From NCBI RefSeq assembly GCF_902859915.1, contig NZ_CADIKK010000008.1:1-64000 (forward strand): a stretch of DNA of 64,000 nucleotides. The letters are read 5' to 3'. A program made the translations under genes and the position numbers. Shown piece after piece: positions 48,374 to 57,617 of this stretch. Below the pieces are notes generated by a model. That model ran no database searches. It was not told where the DNA came from and saw only the letters and a list, made by a program, of their open reading frames with translations. Every line of letters begins with the position of its first letter. Position 1 is the first letter of the stretch. The DNA is from Paraburkholderia ultramafica. Lineage in GTDB: Bacteria > Pseudomonadota > Gammaproteobacteria > Burkholderiales > Burkholderiaceae.

Positions 48374-49157
48374 GGCCGGTTACAGCGCAAAGCAGATTGA
48401 GACCTTCGAGAAGGAAACGGCCTTCTACAGCGAGGTGCGCGCTGCAATCAAGAACAACTCGGGCGAAGAACTGGACACAAAGCCCTTCGAAGCCGACATG
48501 CGTCACCTCATCAACACCTACATCCAGGCCGACCCGGCGGACCTGCTAGGCGACTTGAGTTCGCTATCATTGACCGAGCTGATCATCGAGACGGGCATCC
48601 ACGATGCGATTGCCAGGAAACTCAATGAGAAGGGCAAGCTGTCGCGCAACGCGATTGCGGAAGGCATCATCAACAATGTCCGCAAGACCATCATCCGGGA
48701 TCAATTGACCGACCCCAAGTTCTATGAGCAGATGTCCAAGCTGCTGGAGGACCTGATTCAGCAGAAGCGTGACGACACCGAGAGCTACGAGCAGTTTTTG
48801 AAGAATGCCGAGGCCCTAGCCAAAAAGTTGGGCAATCAAGGGCAAGATAGCAGCAAGCTGCCGACCGCCCTGCAGGGCAACAAGGAGGCCGCCGTCCTTT
48901 ACAACAACTTGCCCAGCGTGCTGGCCGCTGCTGTGCCGGAAAACACCGTGGAGGAACCTACTCCGCCCTATGGCGACGAGTACCTGACCTTGGCATTGAT
49001 GTTGGACAAGGCTATTCGTGAAAAGGCGCCGTCGGGCTGGAAGGGCGACTCCGCGCGGGAGGCCCAGGTGCTGAATGCTATCTACCCGATCATGAAGAGG
49101 AACAAGGCCGCCACCATGGCCATCTTCGACATCATCAAAAATCAGCCAGGGTACTGA
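48336..49157 (+). pseudogene. hsdR: Type I restriction subunit HsdR, C-terminal third only
   Basis: About 273 codons matching the helical C-terminal domain of HsdR (DUF3387-like): RAYADLAQNLDEAGYSAKQIE, KPFEADMRHLINTYIQADPA, DPKFYEQMSKLLEDLIQQKR. The nuclease and both helicase domains are missing. The frame can start at GTG 48336, right after an in-frame TGA, and overlaps the truncated hsdM. The stop overlaps the next gene by one base (TGATG). Restriction activity is impossible. Confidence 0.82.
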
Positions 49158-49873
49158 TGAGCGAAGAGATTACCTTGGGTCCGCTACGGATCAATCTGAT
49201 CCGCAAAGGGGTAAAGAACGTGCACCTCACCGTGCACCCGCCAGACGGGCGCGTGACCCTGGTGGCGCCGCAGAGTACCCGTACGGAGGTGGCGCGAGCC
49301 TATGCCATCTCCAAGCTCGCGTGGATTCGCCAGCAGCAAGAAACGCTGAAAGCCCAGGCTCGCGAGACACCCCGCCAGTTCCTCGAGCGTGAGAGTCATG
49401 AGCTATGGGGCCGCCGGCATCTGATGATCGTGGTGGAAGCGGACGTGAAGCCCTTCGTCAAGCTGAACCACAAGCGCATCACGCTCTCGGTGCGGCCGGG
49501 CCACGATATGGCCAAACGAGCCGAGGTGATGCACGCCTGGCATATGTCTTTGCTCCATGCCCTGGTGCAGGAGTTGATCGCCAAATGGGAGCCCAAGCTG
49601 GGTGTGCACGTCTCGGGCTACTTCCTGCAGCGCATGAAGACCAAGTGGGGTAGCTGCAATCACCGTGCGGGTAACATTCGTCTCAACACTGAATTGGTGA
49701 AGAAGCCAAAGGATCTTGTTGAATATGTCGTGTTGCACGAGATGCTGCACCTGCTAGAGCCGAAACACAGCGATCGCTTCGTCGCACTGATCGACCAGTA
49801 CTGGCCTCAATGGCGCGAGTCACGTGCTGAGTTGAACGCTTTGCCGTTGGGACATCAGAGCTGGAGCGAGTGA
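49157..49873 (+). CDS. YgjP-like M48-type metalloprotease (DUF45)
   Basis: A 238-residue protein with zinc motif HEMLH (VVLHEMLHLLEPKHSDRF) and the preceding family stretch MKTKWGSCNHRAGNIRLNTEL. This family commonly follows hsdR in type I loci; its role there is unknown. It is the only gene in the island that looks complete, translationally coupled to the dead hsdR fragment. Confidence 0.85.
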   Translation: MSEEITLGPLRINLIRKGVKNVHLTVHPPDGRVTLVAPQSTRTEVARAYAISKLAWIRQQQETLKAQARETPRQFLERESHELWGRRHLMIVVEADVKPFVKLNHKRITLSVRPGHDMAKRAEVMHAWHMSLLHALVQELIAKWEPKLGVHVSGYFLQRMKTKWGSCNHRAGNIRLNTELVKKPKDLVEYVVLHEMLHLLEPKHSDRFVALIDQYWPQWRESRAELNALPLGHQSWSE

Positions 49874-49939
49874 CATCGGCTGCGGGGCACTAACGTGACG
49901 CGCCTCCGCTGGGAGGGACGTTCGAGGCGAGGACAAGCG

Positions 49940-50043
49940 CAGATTCGCCTTGGCCAGCCGCTCGACCTGGGTGTAGAAATCGAAGCGTTCGAAGATATCG
50001 CGCGCGGCCGGCAAGAACGCCTGAACGTAGGTGTACAGGTTCG
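49940..50043 (-). pseudogene. Short remnant of a second, different HsdM
   Basis: The minus strand encodes NLYTYVQAFLPAARDIFERF followed by DFYTQVERLAKANL, 35 residues in all, closely resembling the segment before the methyltransferase core in the other large HsdM family (normally continuing LLYLVTEKFAN). A stop lies just upstream and the similarity ends abruptly downstream. It is unrelated in sequence to the hsdM at 46919 and lies on the opposite strand. Confidence 0.6.
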
Positions 50044-50161
50044 CATGCTATGAGAAACATACAAGAGCACCCCGAGTACCAGGCTCAACTCACTTCGCCA
50101 CTTACAACAGGCTTTTCTCCCGTCGCCAAACTTCACCACGCCACCCGGCACGCCCAAAAAC

Positions 50162-50170
50162 TTATCCACA
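50162..50170 (+). promoter_or_regulatory. DnaA box
   Basis: An exact TTATCCACA in the candidate origin. Confidence 0.65.
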
Positions 50171-50345
50171 GCCCCCTCTGGACAACTTTTGTACAAGCCA
50201 CCTGACACGTTGTGGGCGAAATCTTGATAAAACCGCCGGTTAACCAGGCCGCACAAAAGTTTTCCCAGGCTCCGTCTTCCTGTCCGTGTTTACTACGCAG
50301 ACTTATGGTTTACGCAGTCCCTTGATCCGTAAACGAACTTCCAGG

Positions 50346-50354
50346 TTATCCACA
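50346..50354 (+). promoter_or_regulatory. DnaA box
   Basis: An exact TTATCCACA, 15 bases before the AT-rich segment of the candidate origin. Confidence 0.65.
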
Positions 50355-50489
50355 GCCGGATGCGATGCTTGTTAACTATTACTACGTATACATATACAAA
50401 GACTATAAAAACCAGAGAGGCAACCGGGAAGCACGCTGCACAAGCGGGCACAGAGCGGGCAACGTAAACGAAGAAGACAAAAGCCGCCA

Positions 50490-51356
50490 TCAAGCCAACG
50501 GTAAACAGATCTCCGTAACCAGATCCGCAGGCGCAGTGTCCTTCGGGCTATTCAGATACTCCTCGAACACCGGCGCATCGGCTGCTTCACGGCCAGACTG
50601 CACGAGCCACGTCCCATACAGCCATTCATACGCCGCACGCATATCGCTGTACGGACCTTTGTGCCGCAACACCGCGTATTCACCGCCTTTCAGATGCGCG
50701 ACCGAAACCGGCGGACTCACCGTCACGGCCACTTGCAGCGGATGAGGCAACAACACACCAGCCTTCGAGCGCAACGCCTCTTCTTCCACCACGCCAGGAT
50801 CGTCGTAGTAAATCCCGATCATGCGCAATTCCGCCGCCAGCAAATTATGTTTGGCGAGCCAACCGAACAAACCATCAAACGCCTTCCCGATTTGCATATA
50901 CGGCCCAACATGATCGATCGACAAAACCTCGACCGGCTCCACATAACGGATCACCACTTCACGCATCGTCATTTGATCGTCTCCTGAGAGTGCCGGCCGA
51001 AACCGGCTATGCGTACCTCGCTTGCGATACTGCGCCGGCGGCACACCAAACACCGCACGAAAAGTACGAGAAAAAGACTGCAAACTGCTGTAACCCGAAC
51101 GCTCGGCAATCTCCGCGATCGACATCGAACCATTCGCCAGATACCCCGCCGCGCGATGCAGCCGCAAGCGTCGCACCGTTGTCGCGACCGTCTCGCCATA
51201 CATCGCCTGATAAATCCGATGCCAGTGATACGGCGACAGATACGCAATTTCCGCGAGACGCTCAATGTCGAGCGGTTCATCGAGGTGATCGTAAATATGG
51301 TCGAGCACGCGTGCGAGCCGCGTTTCGTACCGAGCCCGATTGCCTGATTCGTTCAT
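50490..51356 (-). CDS. AraC regulator with GyrI-like effector domain
   Basis: A 288-residue regulator of the Rob type. An N-terminal AraC HTH pair (LDIERLAEIAYLSPYHWHRIY, IAEIAERSGYSSLQSFSRTF) is followed by a C-terminal GyrI-like small-molecule-binding domain (VEVLSIDHVGPYMQIGKAFD, GGEYAVLRHKGPYSDM). Related proteins bind xenobiotics or act on gyrase. The ATG at 51356 starts the conserved part. Its target is unknown; it diverges from the ethanolamine permease gene. Confidence 0.87.
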   Translation of the reverse strand: MNESGNRARYETRLARVLDHIYDHLDEPLDIERLAEIAYLSPYHWHRIYQAMYGETVATTVRRLRLHRAAGYLANGSMSIAEIAERSGYSSLQSFSRTFRAVFGVPPAQYRKRGTHSRFRPALSGDDQMTMREVVIRYVEPVEVLSIDHVGPYMQIGKAFDGLFGWLAKHNLLAAELRMIGIYYDDPGVVEEEALRSKAGVLLPHPLQVAVTVSPPVSVAHLKGGEYAVLRHKGPYSDMRAAYEWLYGTWLVQSGREAADAPVFEEYLNSPKDTAPADLVTEICLPLA

Positions 51357-51640
51357 GATTGATTGAGTCGATAAAACACGGCGCGAATGGATACGAACAA
51401 AAACAAAACTACCACGTCCCCGTTTACCAAATCTTGCGAACTTCACCGTGGCACGTAAGCACAGTTAAGCGCCCGCTAACACAGCATCCTCGACAAACCC
51501 CTCCGCCCCGAACTTTGCCGAATTTCGATAACACCACCGAATAATGGCTCCCTACCATCGGCTGAAGCCTGTCGGCCCACGCGCCGCAAAGCCTTGCGGC
51601 GTCGAGCAAACCGCACAAACGCCAACCTCAGGAGCGCCCG

Positions 51641-53044
51641 GTGAAATCAGAATCCAACAGTCAGCACATCGGTAAAGCCATGCAGCACGAGCTGAAGCAG
51701 ACGCTTGGCACATGGCAGCTATGGGGCATCGCCGTCGGCCTCGTCATTTCCGGCGAATATTTCGGCTGGAGCTACGGCTGGGCGACCGCCGGCACACTCG
51801 GCTTCGTCATCACGGCGATTTTCATCGCTGCGATGTATACGACCTTCATCTTCAGTTTCACCGAACTCACCACATCGACTCCACACGCGGGCGGCCCATT
51901 CGCGTACGCGCGCCAGGCGTTCGGTCCGACCGGTGGCTATCTCGCAGGTGCTGCAACGTTAGTCGAATTCGTATTCGCGCCACCGGCCATCGCGCTCGCA
52001 ATCGGCGCCTATCTGCACGTGCAATTCCCGGGCCTCGAACCAAAGCACGCAGCAATGGGCGCCTATCTCGTCTTCATGGCGTTGAATATCGTCGGCGTGC
52101 AAATCGCCGCGGCATTCGAACTGTGCGTGACACTGCTCGCGATCTTCGAGCTGCTCGTCTTCATGGGCGTCGTGTCGCCCGGTTTCCGCTGGTCGAACTT
52201 CACAACCGGCGGCTGGTCCGGCGCGAACACCTTCACCATGGGCTCATTCCACGGGATGTTCGCGGCGATTCCATTCGCGATCTGGTTTTTCCTCGCGATC
52301 GAAGGCGTCGCGATGGCCGCCGAAGAAGCCAAAAACCCGAAACGTTCGATTCCAATCGCCTACGTCACCGGCATTCTGACGCTGGTCGTGCTCGCGATCG
52401 GCGTCATGGTGTTTGCCGGCGCGGCCGGCGACTGGACCAAGCTCGCGAACATCAATGATCCGCTGCCGCAAGCGATGAAATTCATCGTCGGCGAACACAG
52501 TGGCTGGATGCACATGCTGGTGTGGCTGGGCCTGTTCGGACTCGTCGCGTCGTTTCACGGGATCATCCTCGGCTATTCGCGGCAGATCTTCGCGCTGGCT
52601 CGCGCGGGCTATCTGCCGGAGTGGCTCTCCAAGGTGCATCCGCGCTTCAAGACGCCGCATCGCGCGGTCCTGGCGGGCGGCGCGGTCGGCATCGCAGCGA
52701 TCTATAGTGACGAGCTGATCCAGTTCGGCGGGCAGACGCTGACGGCAAACATCGTGACGATGTCGGTATTTGGCGCTATCGTGATGTATATCATCAGCAT
52801 GCTGTCGCTGTTCAAGCTGCGCCGCACGGCGCCGAACATGGAGCGCCCGTTCCGCGCGCCGCTGTTTCCGTTCTTCCCGGCGTTCGCGCTGGTGGCCGCG
52901 GTGATCTGTCTGGCGACGATGGTCTACTTCAATTTTCTGGTGGCGATCGTGTTCGCAATCTTTCTCGCGCTGGGCTACGTCTACTTCCTGTTGACGCGCA
53001 ATCAACGCGACGCGGCGCCGTCGGACGTTTTGCTAGAAGAATGA
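51641..53044 (+). CDS. eat: Ethanolamine permease
   Basis: A 467-residue amino-acid/polyamine-type permease with about 12 helices. It starts at GTG 51641 (AGGAG upstream). The features LGTWQLWGIAVGLVISGEYFG, STPHAGGPFAYARQAFGP and FLAIEGVAMAAEEAKNP match the ethanolamine permease subgroup. It is first in the order eat-eutB-eutC, 48 bases before eutB, and supplies the substrate for the lyase. Confidence 0.9.
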   Translation: MKSESNSQHIGKAMQHELKQTLGTWQLWGIAVGLVISGEYFGWSYGWATAGTLGFVITAIFIAAMYTTFIFSFTELTTSTPHAGGPFAYARQAFGPTGGYLAGAATLVEFVFAPPAIALAIGAYLHVQFPGLEPKHAAMGAYLVFMALNIVGVQIAAAFELCVTLLAIFELLVFMGVVSPGFRWSNFTTGGWSGANTFTMGSFHGMFAAIPFAIWFFLAIEGVAMAAEEAKNPKRSIPIAYVTGILTLVVLAIGVMVFAGAAGDWTKLANINDPLPQAMKFIVGEHSGWMHMLVWLGLFGLVASFHGIILGYSRQIFALARAGYLPEWLSKVHPRFKTPHRAVLAGGAVGIAAIYSDELIQFGGQTLTANIVTMSVFGAIVMYIISMLSLFKLRRTAPNMERPFRAPLFPFFPAFALVAAVICLATMVYFNFLVAIVFAIFLALGYVYFLLTRNQRDAAPSDVLLEE

Positions 53045-53092
53045 CATGACGGATCAAGCCGCTGCGCAAGCAGCGGCGATGGAGTGGTAAAC

Positions 53093-54487
53093 ATGAGCTA
53101 CACCGAATCGATCGGCAGCCGCACGTATCGCTTCGCCGATCTGAAAACGCTGATGGCGAAGGCCAGTCCGCAACGTTCGGGCGACCAGCTTGCGGGCGTC
53201 GCGGCGGCAAGCGAAGAAGAACGCGTCGCGGCCAAGATGGCGCTCGCGCAGCTGCCGTTGCGCACCTTCCTCAACGAAGCGCTGATCCCCTACGAGAGCG
53301 ACGAGGTCACGCGTCTCGTGATCGACGATCATTCGCCGCAGGCGTTCGCCGAGATCGCGCATCTGACGGTCGGCGATTTCCGCAACTGGCTGCTGAGCAA
53401 CACGACCGATGCCGACGCGCTCACGCGCATCACCGCCGGCCTCACGCCGGAGATGGTCGCGGCGGTGTCCAAGCTGATGCGCAACCAGGATCTGATCGCA
53501 GCGGCGCGTAAACGTCCGGTGATTACGCGCTTTCGCAATACGGTCGGTTTACCGGGCCACATGTCGGTACGTCTGCAACCTAATCATCCGACCGACGACG
53601 TCAAAGGCATCGCCGCATCGATGCTCGACGGCCTGATGTACGGCTGCGGCGACGCGATGATCGGCATCAACCCGGCCAGCGATAATCTCGCCGCGATCAC
53701 GAAGCTCTTGCTGATGATCGACGAGTTCCGCCAGCGCTATCAGGTGCCGACGCAATCGTGCGTGCTGACCCACGTCACCAGCACGATCGCCGCAATCGAA
53801 AAAGGTGCGCCGGTCGACTTGGTGTTTCAATCGATCGCGGGCACGGAGAAAGCGAACGCGGGCTTCGGCATTTCGCTCGCGCTGCTGCAGGAAGCGTATG
53901 AAGCGGGACTGTCGCTGCAACGCGGCACGGTCGGCAATAATCTGATGTACTTCGAAACCGGCCAGGGCAGCGCGTTATCGGCTGACGCGCATTTCGGCGT
54001 CGATCAACAGACGTGCGAAGTGCGTGCCTATGCGGTGGCGCGCAAGTTCAATCCGTTTCTGGTGAACACCGTGGTGGGCTTCATCGGCCCGGAGTATCTG
54101 TACGACGGCAAGCAGATCACGCGCGCCGGTCTCGAAGATCATTTCTGCGGCAAGCTGCTCGGTGTGCCGATGGGTTGCGACATCTGCTATACGAACCATG
54201 CCGAAGCCGATCAGGACGACATGGACAACCTGCTGACGTTGCTCGGCGTAGCGGGCATCAATTTCATCATGGGCATTCCGGGCGCGGATGACGTGATGCT
54301 CAACTATCAAAGCACGTCGTTCCACGACGCGCTTTATGTGCGCGACGTGCTCGGTTTACGGCGAGCGCCGGAATTCGAAGAGTGGCTGGAGTCGATGCAG
54401 ATCACCGACGCGCGCGGTGCGTTGCTGAGCGCATCGGCACAGCAACCGTTGCTGGAAGGCGCGCGCGACTGGATGGGCATCGCATGA
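53093..54487 (+). CDS. eutB: Ethanolamine ammonia-lyase large subunit
   Basis: A 464-residue catalytic subunit that with EutC and adenosylcobalamin splits ethanolamine to acetaldehyde and ammonia. Family blocks are FRNTVGLPGHMSVRLQPNHP, TSTIAAIEKGAPVDLVFQSI, YFETGQGSALSADAHFGVDQ and NHAEADQDDMDNLLTLLGVA. The ATG at 53093 has a GGAG site. It overlaps eutC by 4 bases (ATGA). Confidence 0.95.
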   Translation: MSYTESIGSRTYRFADLKTLMAKASPQRSGDQLAGVAAASEEERVAAKMALAQLPLRTFLNEALIPYESDEVTRLVIDDHSPQAFAEIAHLTVGDFRNWLLSNTTDADALTRITAGLTPEMVAAVSKLMRNQDLIAAARKRPVITRFRNTVGLPGHMSVRLQPNHPTDDVKGIAASMLDGLMYGCGDAMIGINPASDNLAAITKLLLMIDEFRQRYQVPTQSCVLTHVTSTIAAIEKGAPVDLVFQSIAGTEKANAGFGISLALLQEAYEAGLSLQRGTVGNNLMYFETGQGSALSADAHFGVDQQTCEVRAYAVARKFNPFLVNTVVGFIGPEYLYDGKQITRAGLEDHFCGKLLGVPMGCDICYTNHAEADQDDMDNLLTLLGVAGINFIMGIPGADDVMLNYQSTSFHDALYVRDVLGLRRAPEFEEWLESMQITDARGALLSASAQQPLLEGARDWMGIA

Positions 54488-55281
54488 GTGACTTCCTCGA
54501 AAAGAATCCGTGGAACGCGCTGCGCCAGTTTACCAATGCGCGCATTGCGTTGGGCCGCGCGGGCAGCAGCTTGCCGACCGCGCCGTTGCTCGCGTTCAAC
54601 CTGTCGCATGCGCAGGCGCGCGACGCGGTGCATCATCCGCTCGATACCGATGTATTGCATGAGCAGTTGCACGCGCAAGGCTTCGAGTCACTGGATGTGC
54701 ATAGCGCCGCGCCCGATCGCGAGCATTACTTGCGGCGTCCCGATCTTGGCAGGCGCTTATCGGAGGAGAGTCGCGCGGCGCTCGCGCAGATTTCGGCCGA
54801 GCCGAGCGATGTCGTGTTCGTGATCGGCGATGGTCTTTCCGCGTTCGCCGCATCGAAGCAATCGATTTCGCTGCTGCAAGCTGTCCGCCCCAAAATAGCG
54901 GACTGGAAAATTGGTCCTGTGGTAGTCGCGCGTCAGGCACGGGTCGCGCTCGGCGATGAGATCGGCGAGTTGCTCAACGCGAAGATCGTCGTGATGTTGA
55001 TCGGCGAGCGGCCAGGTTTGAGCTCGCCTGATAGCCTCGGCATCTACCTGACATACGCGCCAAAAGTGGGTTGCAGCGACGCGCAGCGCAACTGCATTTC
55101 GAACGTGCGTCCTGAAGGACTCGACTATCCGTTGGCCGCGCACAAGTTGCACTACCTGCTGACGCATGCGCGGCGCCTGGGTCTCACCGGCGTCGGCCTG
55201 AAAGACGATAGCGACGCGCTGCTGGCAAGCGCGCCAGCAACACCCGCCATCAGCGACGATTCAAATACAGCCGCAACGTAG
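54484..55281 (+). CDS. eutC: Ethanolamine ammonia-lyase small subunit
   Basis: A 265-residue subunit that helps bind cobalamin. The features RIALGRAGSSLPTAPLLAFN, FVIGDGLSAFA, IGERPGLSSPDSLGIYLTY and CNCISN-like RNCISNVRPEGLDY are present. It is coupled to eutB. The set lacks shell-protein genes, so the pathway runs without a microcompartment, as in other proteobacteria with the short eut cluster. Confidence 0.94.
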   Translation: MSDFLEKNPWNALRQFTNARIALGRAGSSLPTAPLLAFNLSHAQARDAVHHPLDTDVLHEQLHAQGFESLDVHSAAPDREHYLRRPDLGRRLSEESRAALAQISAEPSDVVFVIGDGLSAFAASKQSISLLQAVRPKIADWKIGPVVVARQARVALGDEIGELLNAKIVVMLIGERPGLSSPDSLGIYLTYAPKVGCSDAQRNCISNVRPEGLDYPLAAHKLHYLLTHARRLGLTGVGLKDDSDALLASAPATPAISDDSNTAAT

Positions 55282-55299
55282 TCGATCAAACATGAACGA

Positions 55300-55695
55300 T
55301 CACGCGTCGCCCCGTTCCACCGGATGCGTTTCCAGCCACGCATTCTCGTCGTCTTCGAAAAGCCGGGAACGCGTCAAAAACCGCAAGCCGCTAGGACGCT
55401 CCAAAGAAAACATCCCGCCATTTCCCGGCACCAGGTCGATGATCAACTGCGTGTGCTGCCAGTATTCGAATTGCGATTCGCTCATGTAGAACGGCACGCC
55501 GGCGATCGTCCCGAGTTTCACATCGGACGAGCCGACCATGAACTCGTTCCGGGGAAACATCATCGGCGCGCTGCCGTCGCAGCATCCGCCGGATTGATGG
55601 AACAGCACGCCCCCGTGTTCGGCGCGCAACTTGTCGATCAACTCGACTGCGGCAGGCGTCGCGATCACGCGGGCGACTTTCTTTTCATCGGCCAT
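55300..55695 (-). CDS. DUF779 protein (aldehyde dehydrogenase partner)
   Basis: A 131-residue protein with the DUF779 motif GGVLFHQSGGCCDGSAPMMFP, whose paired cysteines suggest metal or redox binding, and SESQFEYWQHTQLIIDLVPG. Such genes almost always follow acetaldehyde dehydrogenase genes, as here. ATG at 55695 (GAGGA upstream) or GTG at 55698 is the start. The function is unknown; a role in aldehyde dehydrogenase maturation or aldehyde tolerance is a guess from context. Confidence 0.88.
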   Translation of the reverse strand: MADEKKVARVIATPAAVELIDKLRAEHGGVLFHQSGGCCDGSAPMMFPRNEFMVGSSDVKLGTIAGVPFYMSESQFEYWQHTQLIIDLVPGNGGMFSLERPSGLRFLTRSRLFEDDENAWLETHPVERGDA

Positions 55696-55771
55696 CACAT
55701 GTCCTCGCTGAAAAAGAGCGAGCCGCGCAATGCGGCCCGCTTGAACAGGATCGTGAGCGCTAGCAGGAGGC

Positions 55772-57292
55772 TTAGAAGAAACCGAGCGGCTTCTCGCTAT
55801 AGCTGACGAGCAGGTTCTTGGTCTGCTGATAGTGATCGAGCATCATCTTGTGATTCTCACGGCCGATGCCCGATTGCTTGTAGCCGCCGAACGCAGCATG
55901 CGCCGGATATGCGTGATAGCAGTTGGTCCACACACGTCCCGCCTGGATTTGCCGGCCGAAGCGATACGCGCGGGTGCCGTCGCGTGTCCATACGCCGGCG
56001 CCCAAGCCGTAGAGCGTATCGTTGGCGATTTCGAGCGCTTCCTCTTCGGTTTTGAACGTCGTGACCGATACCACCGGCCCGAAAATTTCTTCCTGAAAGA
56101 TGCGCATCTTGTTGTGGCCACGGAACACGGTCGGCTTCACGTAATAGCCCTTGCTCAGCTCACCGCCAAGCAGGTTGCGTTCCCCGCCGATCAGACATTC
56201 GGCGCCTTCCTGTTTGCCGAGATTGACATACGAGAGGATTTTTTCGAGCTGTTCCTGCGAGGCCTGCGCGCCGATCATCGTCTTGCTGTCCAGCGGATGC
56301 CCTTGCGCAATCGCGGCGACGCGCTTCAACGCACGTTCCATGAAGCGGTCGTAAATCTTCTCGTCGATCAGCACGCGCGACGGACACGTGCACACTTCGC
56401 CCTGATTCAGCGCGAACATCGTGAAGCCTTCGAGCGCCTTGTCGAAGTAACTGTCGTCCGCATTCATCACGTCGGCGAAGAAGATGTTCGGGCTCTTGCC
56501 GCCGAGTTCGAGCGTCACCGGAATGATGTTCTGGCTCGCGTACTGCATGATCAGACGGCCGGTCGTGGTCTCGCCGGTAAACGCGATCTTGGCGATGCGC
56601 TTGTTCGACGCGAGCGGCTTGCCGGCTTCCAGGCCGAAACCGTTCACCACGTTCAGCACGCCCGCGGGCAGCAGGTCTTGAATCAGTTCGACCAGCACGA
56701 GGATCGAAGCGGGTGTTTGCTCAGCCGGCTTCAGCACGACGCAGTTGCCGGCGGCGAGCGCGGGTGCGAGCTTCCACACCGCCATCAGGATCGGGAAATT
56801 CCACGGGATGATCTGGCCGACCACGCCGAGCGGTTCATGAAAGTGATAAGCGACGGTATCGTCGTCGATCTCGGAGATCGAGCCTTCCTGCGCGCGCACG
56901 GCGCCGGCGAAATAACGAAAGTGATCGATCGCGAGCGGAATGTCGGCGGCCATGGTTTCGCGCAACGGCTTGCCGTTGTCGATCGTCTCGGCGACCGCGA
57001 GGCGTTGCAGGTTCGCTTCCATCCGGTCGGCGATACGGTTCAGGATGTTCGCGCGATCGGTGGTCGAGGTTTTGCCCCATGCCACTTTCGCGCGATGCGC
57101 GGCGTCGAGCGCGAGTTCGATATCGGCTTCGCGCGAGCGCGGGATCGACGTGAAGGGCTCGCCGGTAATCGGCGACACGTTGTCGAAGTACTCTCCGCCC
57201 ACGGGCTTCACCCATTCCCCGCCGATAAAATTCGCATACTGCTTCTTGTACGGGAATTCGGTGGTCAGAAACTGCATCTCTGCGTGATTCAT
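55772..57292 (-). CDS. exaC: NAD-dependent acetaldehyde dehydrogenase (ExaC/AcoD type)
   Basis: A 506-residue aldehyde dehydrogenase. The catalytic Glu is in [11 protein letters not shown] and the nucleophilic Cys in [11 protein letters not shown]; the cofactor motif is [10 protein letters not shown]. The N-terminus ([20 protein letters not shown]) and Cys-Thr-Cys pattern match the ExaC/AcoD group. It would oxidise acetaldehyde from EutBC to acetate. GAGGAG sets the ATG at 57292. A sigma-54-like promoter lies upstream. Confidence 0.92.
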   Translation of the reverse strand: MNHAEMQFLTTEFPYKKQYANFIGGEWVKPVGGEYFDNVSPITGEPFTSIPRSREADIELALDAAHRAKVAWGKTSTTDRANILNRIADRMEANLQRLAVAETIDNGKPLRETMAADIPLAIDHFRYFAGAVRAQEGSISEIDDDTVAYHFHEPLGVVGQIIPWNFPILMAVWKLAPALAAGNCVVLKPAEQTPASILVLVELIQDLLPAGVLNVVNGFGLEAGKPLASNKRIAKIAFTGETTTGRLIMQYASQNIIPVTLELGGKSPNIFFADVMNADDSYFDKALEGFTMFALNQGEVCTCPSRVLIDEKIYDRFMERALKRVAAIAQGHPLDSKTMIGAQASQEQLEKILSYVNLGKQEGAECLIGGERNLLGGELSKGYYVKPTVFRGHNKMRIFQEEIFGPVVSVTTFKTEEEALEIANDTLYGLGAGVWTRDGTRAYRFGRQIQAGRVWTNCYHAYPAHAAFGGYKQSGIGRENHKMMLDHYQQTKNLLVSYSEKPLGFF

Positions 57293-57362
57293 CTGTGTGC
57301 TCCTCACATGTTTGAATGGGCTATATCAGGCGCGATATTTCGCTCGGCCGTGACAGCCTGGA

Positions 57363-57377
57363 GCCAGAAGTGTGCCA
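57363..57377 (-). promoter_or_regulatory. Possible sigma-54 promoter of the aldehyde dehydrogenase gene
   Basis: On the minus strand TTGGCACACTTCTGGC has the GG-N10-GC spacing and a perfect TGGCAC -24 element; the -12 has TGGC in place of TTGC. It lies about 70 bases before the start codon. Confidence 0.4.
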
Positions 57378-57563
57378 ATGCACCGCGCAGGGGATCCGTG
57401 CACGCACAGCAAGCACCGGCGCGTGGCATCATGCGTCACGCTGCTTTAGCCGCGGCGCTGGAGCGTTTCGTTTCTGATCAATGTGTGCAGCACTGTTCAT
57501 GAATTGAACAGGGGCTTTGCGCATGCCGATGCCATGCGGGTGAGAAAGGCGGCGAATGCGTTC

Positions 57564-57577
57564 GGCATGGGAATTGC
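57564..57577 (+). promoter_or_regulatory. Possible sigma-54 promoter of the AraC activator gene
   Basis: CGGCATGGGAATTGCC has GG-N10-GC spacing with a perfect TTGC -12 but an imperfect -24. It lies about 40 bases before the AraC gene. Confidence 0.3.
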
Positions 57578-57617
57578 CTTGCTATTCTCCTCAATCTTCC
57601 GTTTGCGCAGATCCGGT

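Larger units (their letters stand above)
50046..50420. other. Candidate replication origin region
   Basis: A non-coding, AT-richer stretch with two perfect DnaA boxes TTATCCACA (50162-50170 and 50346-50354), a near-box on the other strand (TTGTCCAGA, 50178-50186), repeated GTTTAC motifs (near 50287, 50309 and inverted at 50329) and a strongly AT-rich segment at 50369-50411 that could unwind. It lies 3.4 kb after gyrB, separated by the decayed island. Whether this or the rpmH-dnaA gap is the origin is unresolved. Confidence 0.5.

Noticed and set aside
51449..51465. TGGCACG before the ethanolamine permease gene as a sigma-54 promoter
   Set aside because: The -24 is perfect, but GC is not found at the required 10-base spacing.
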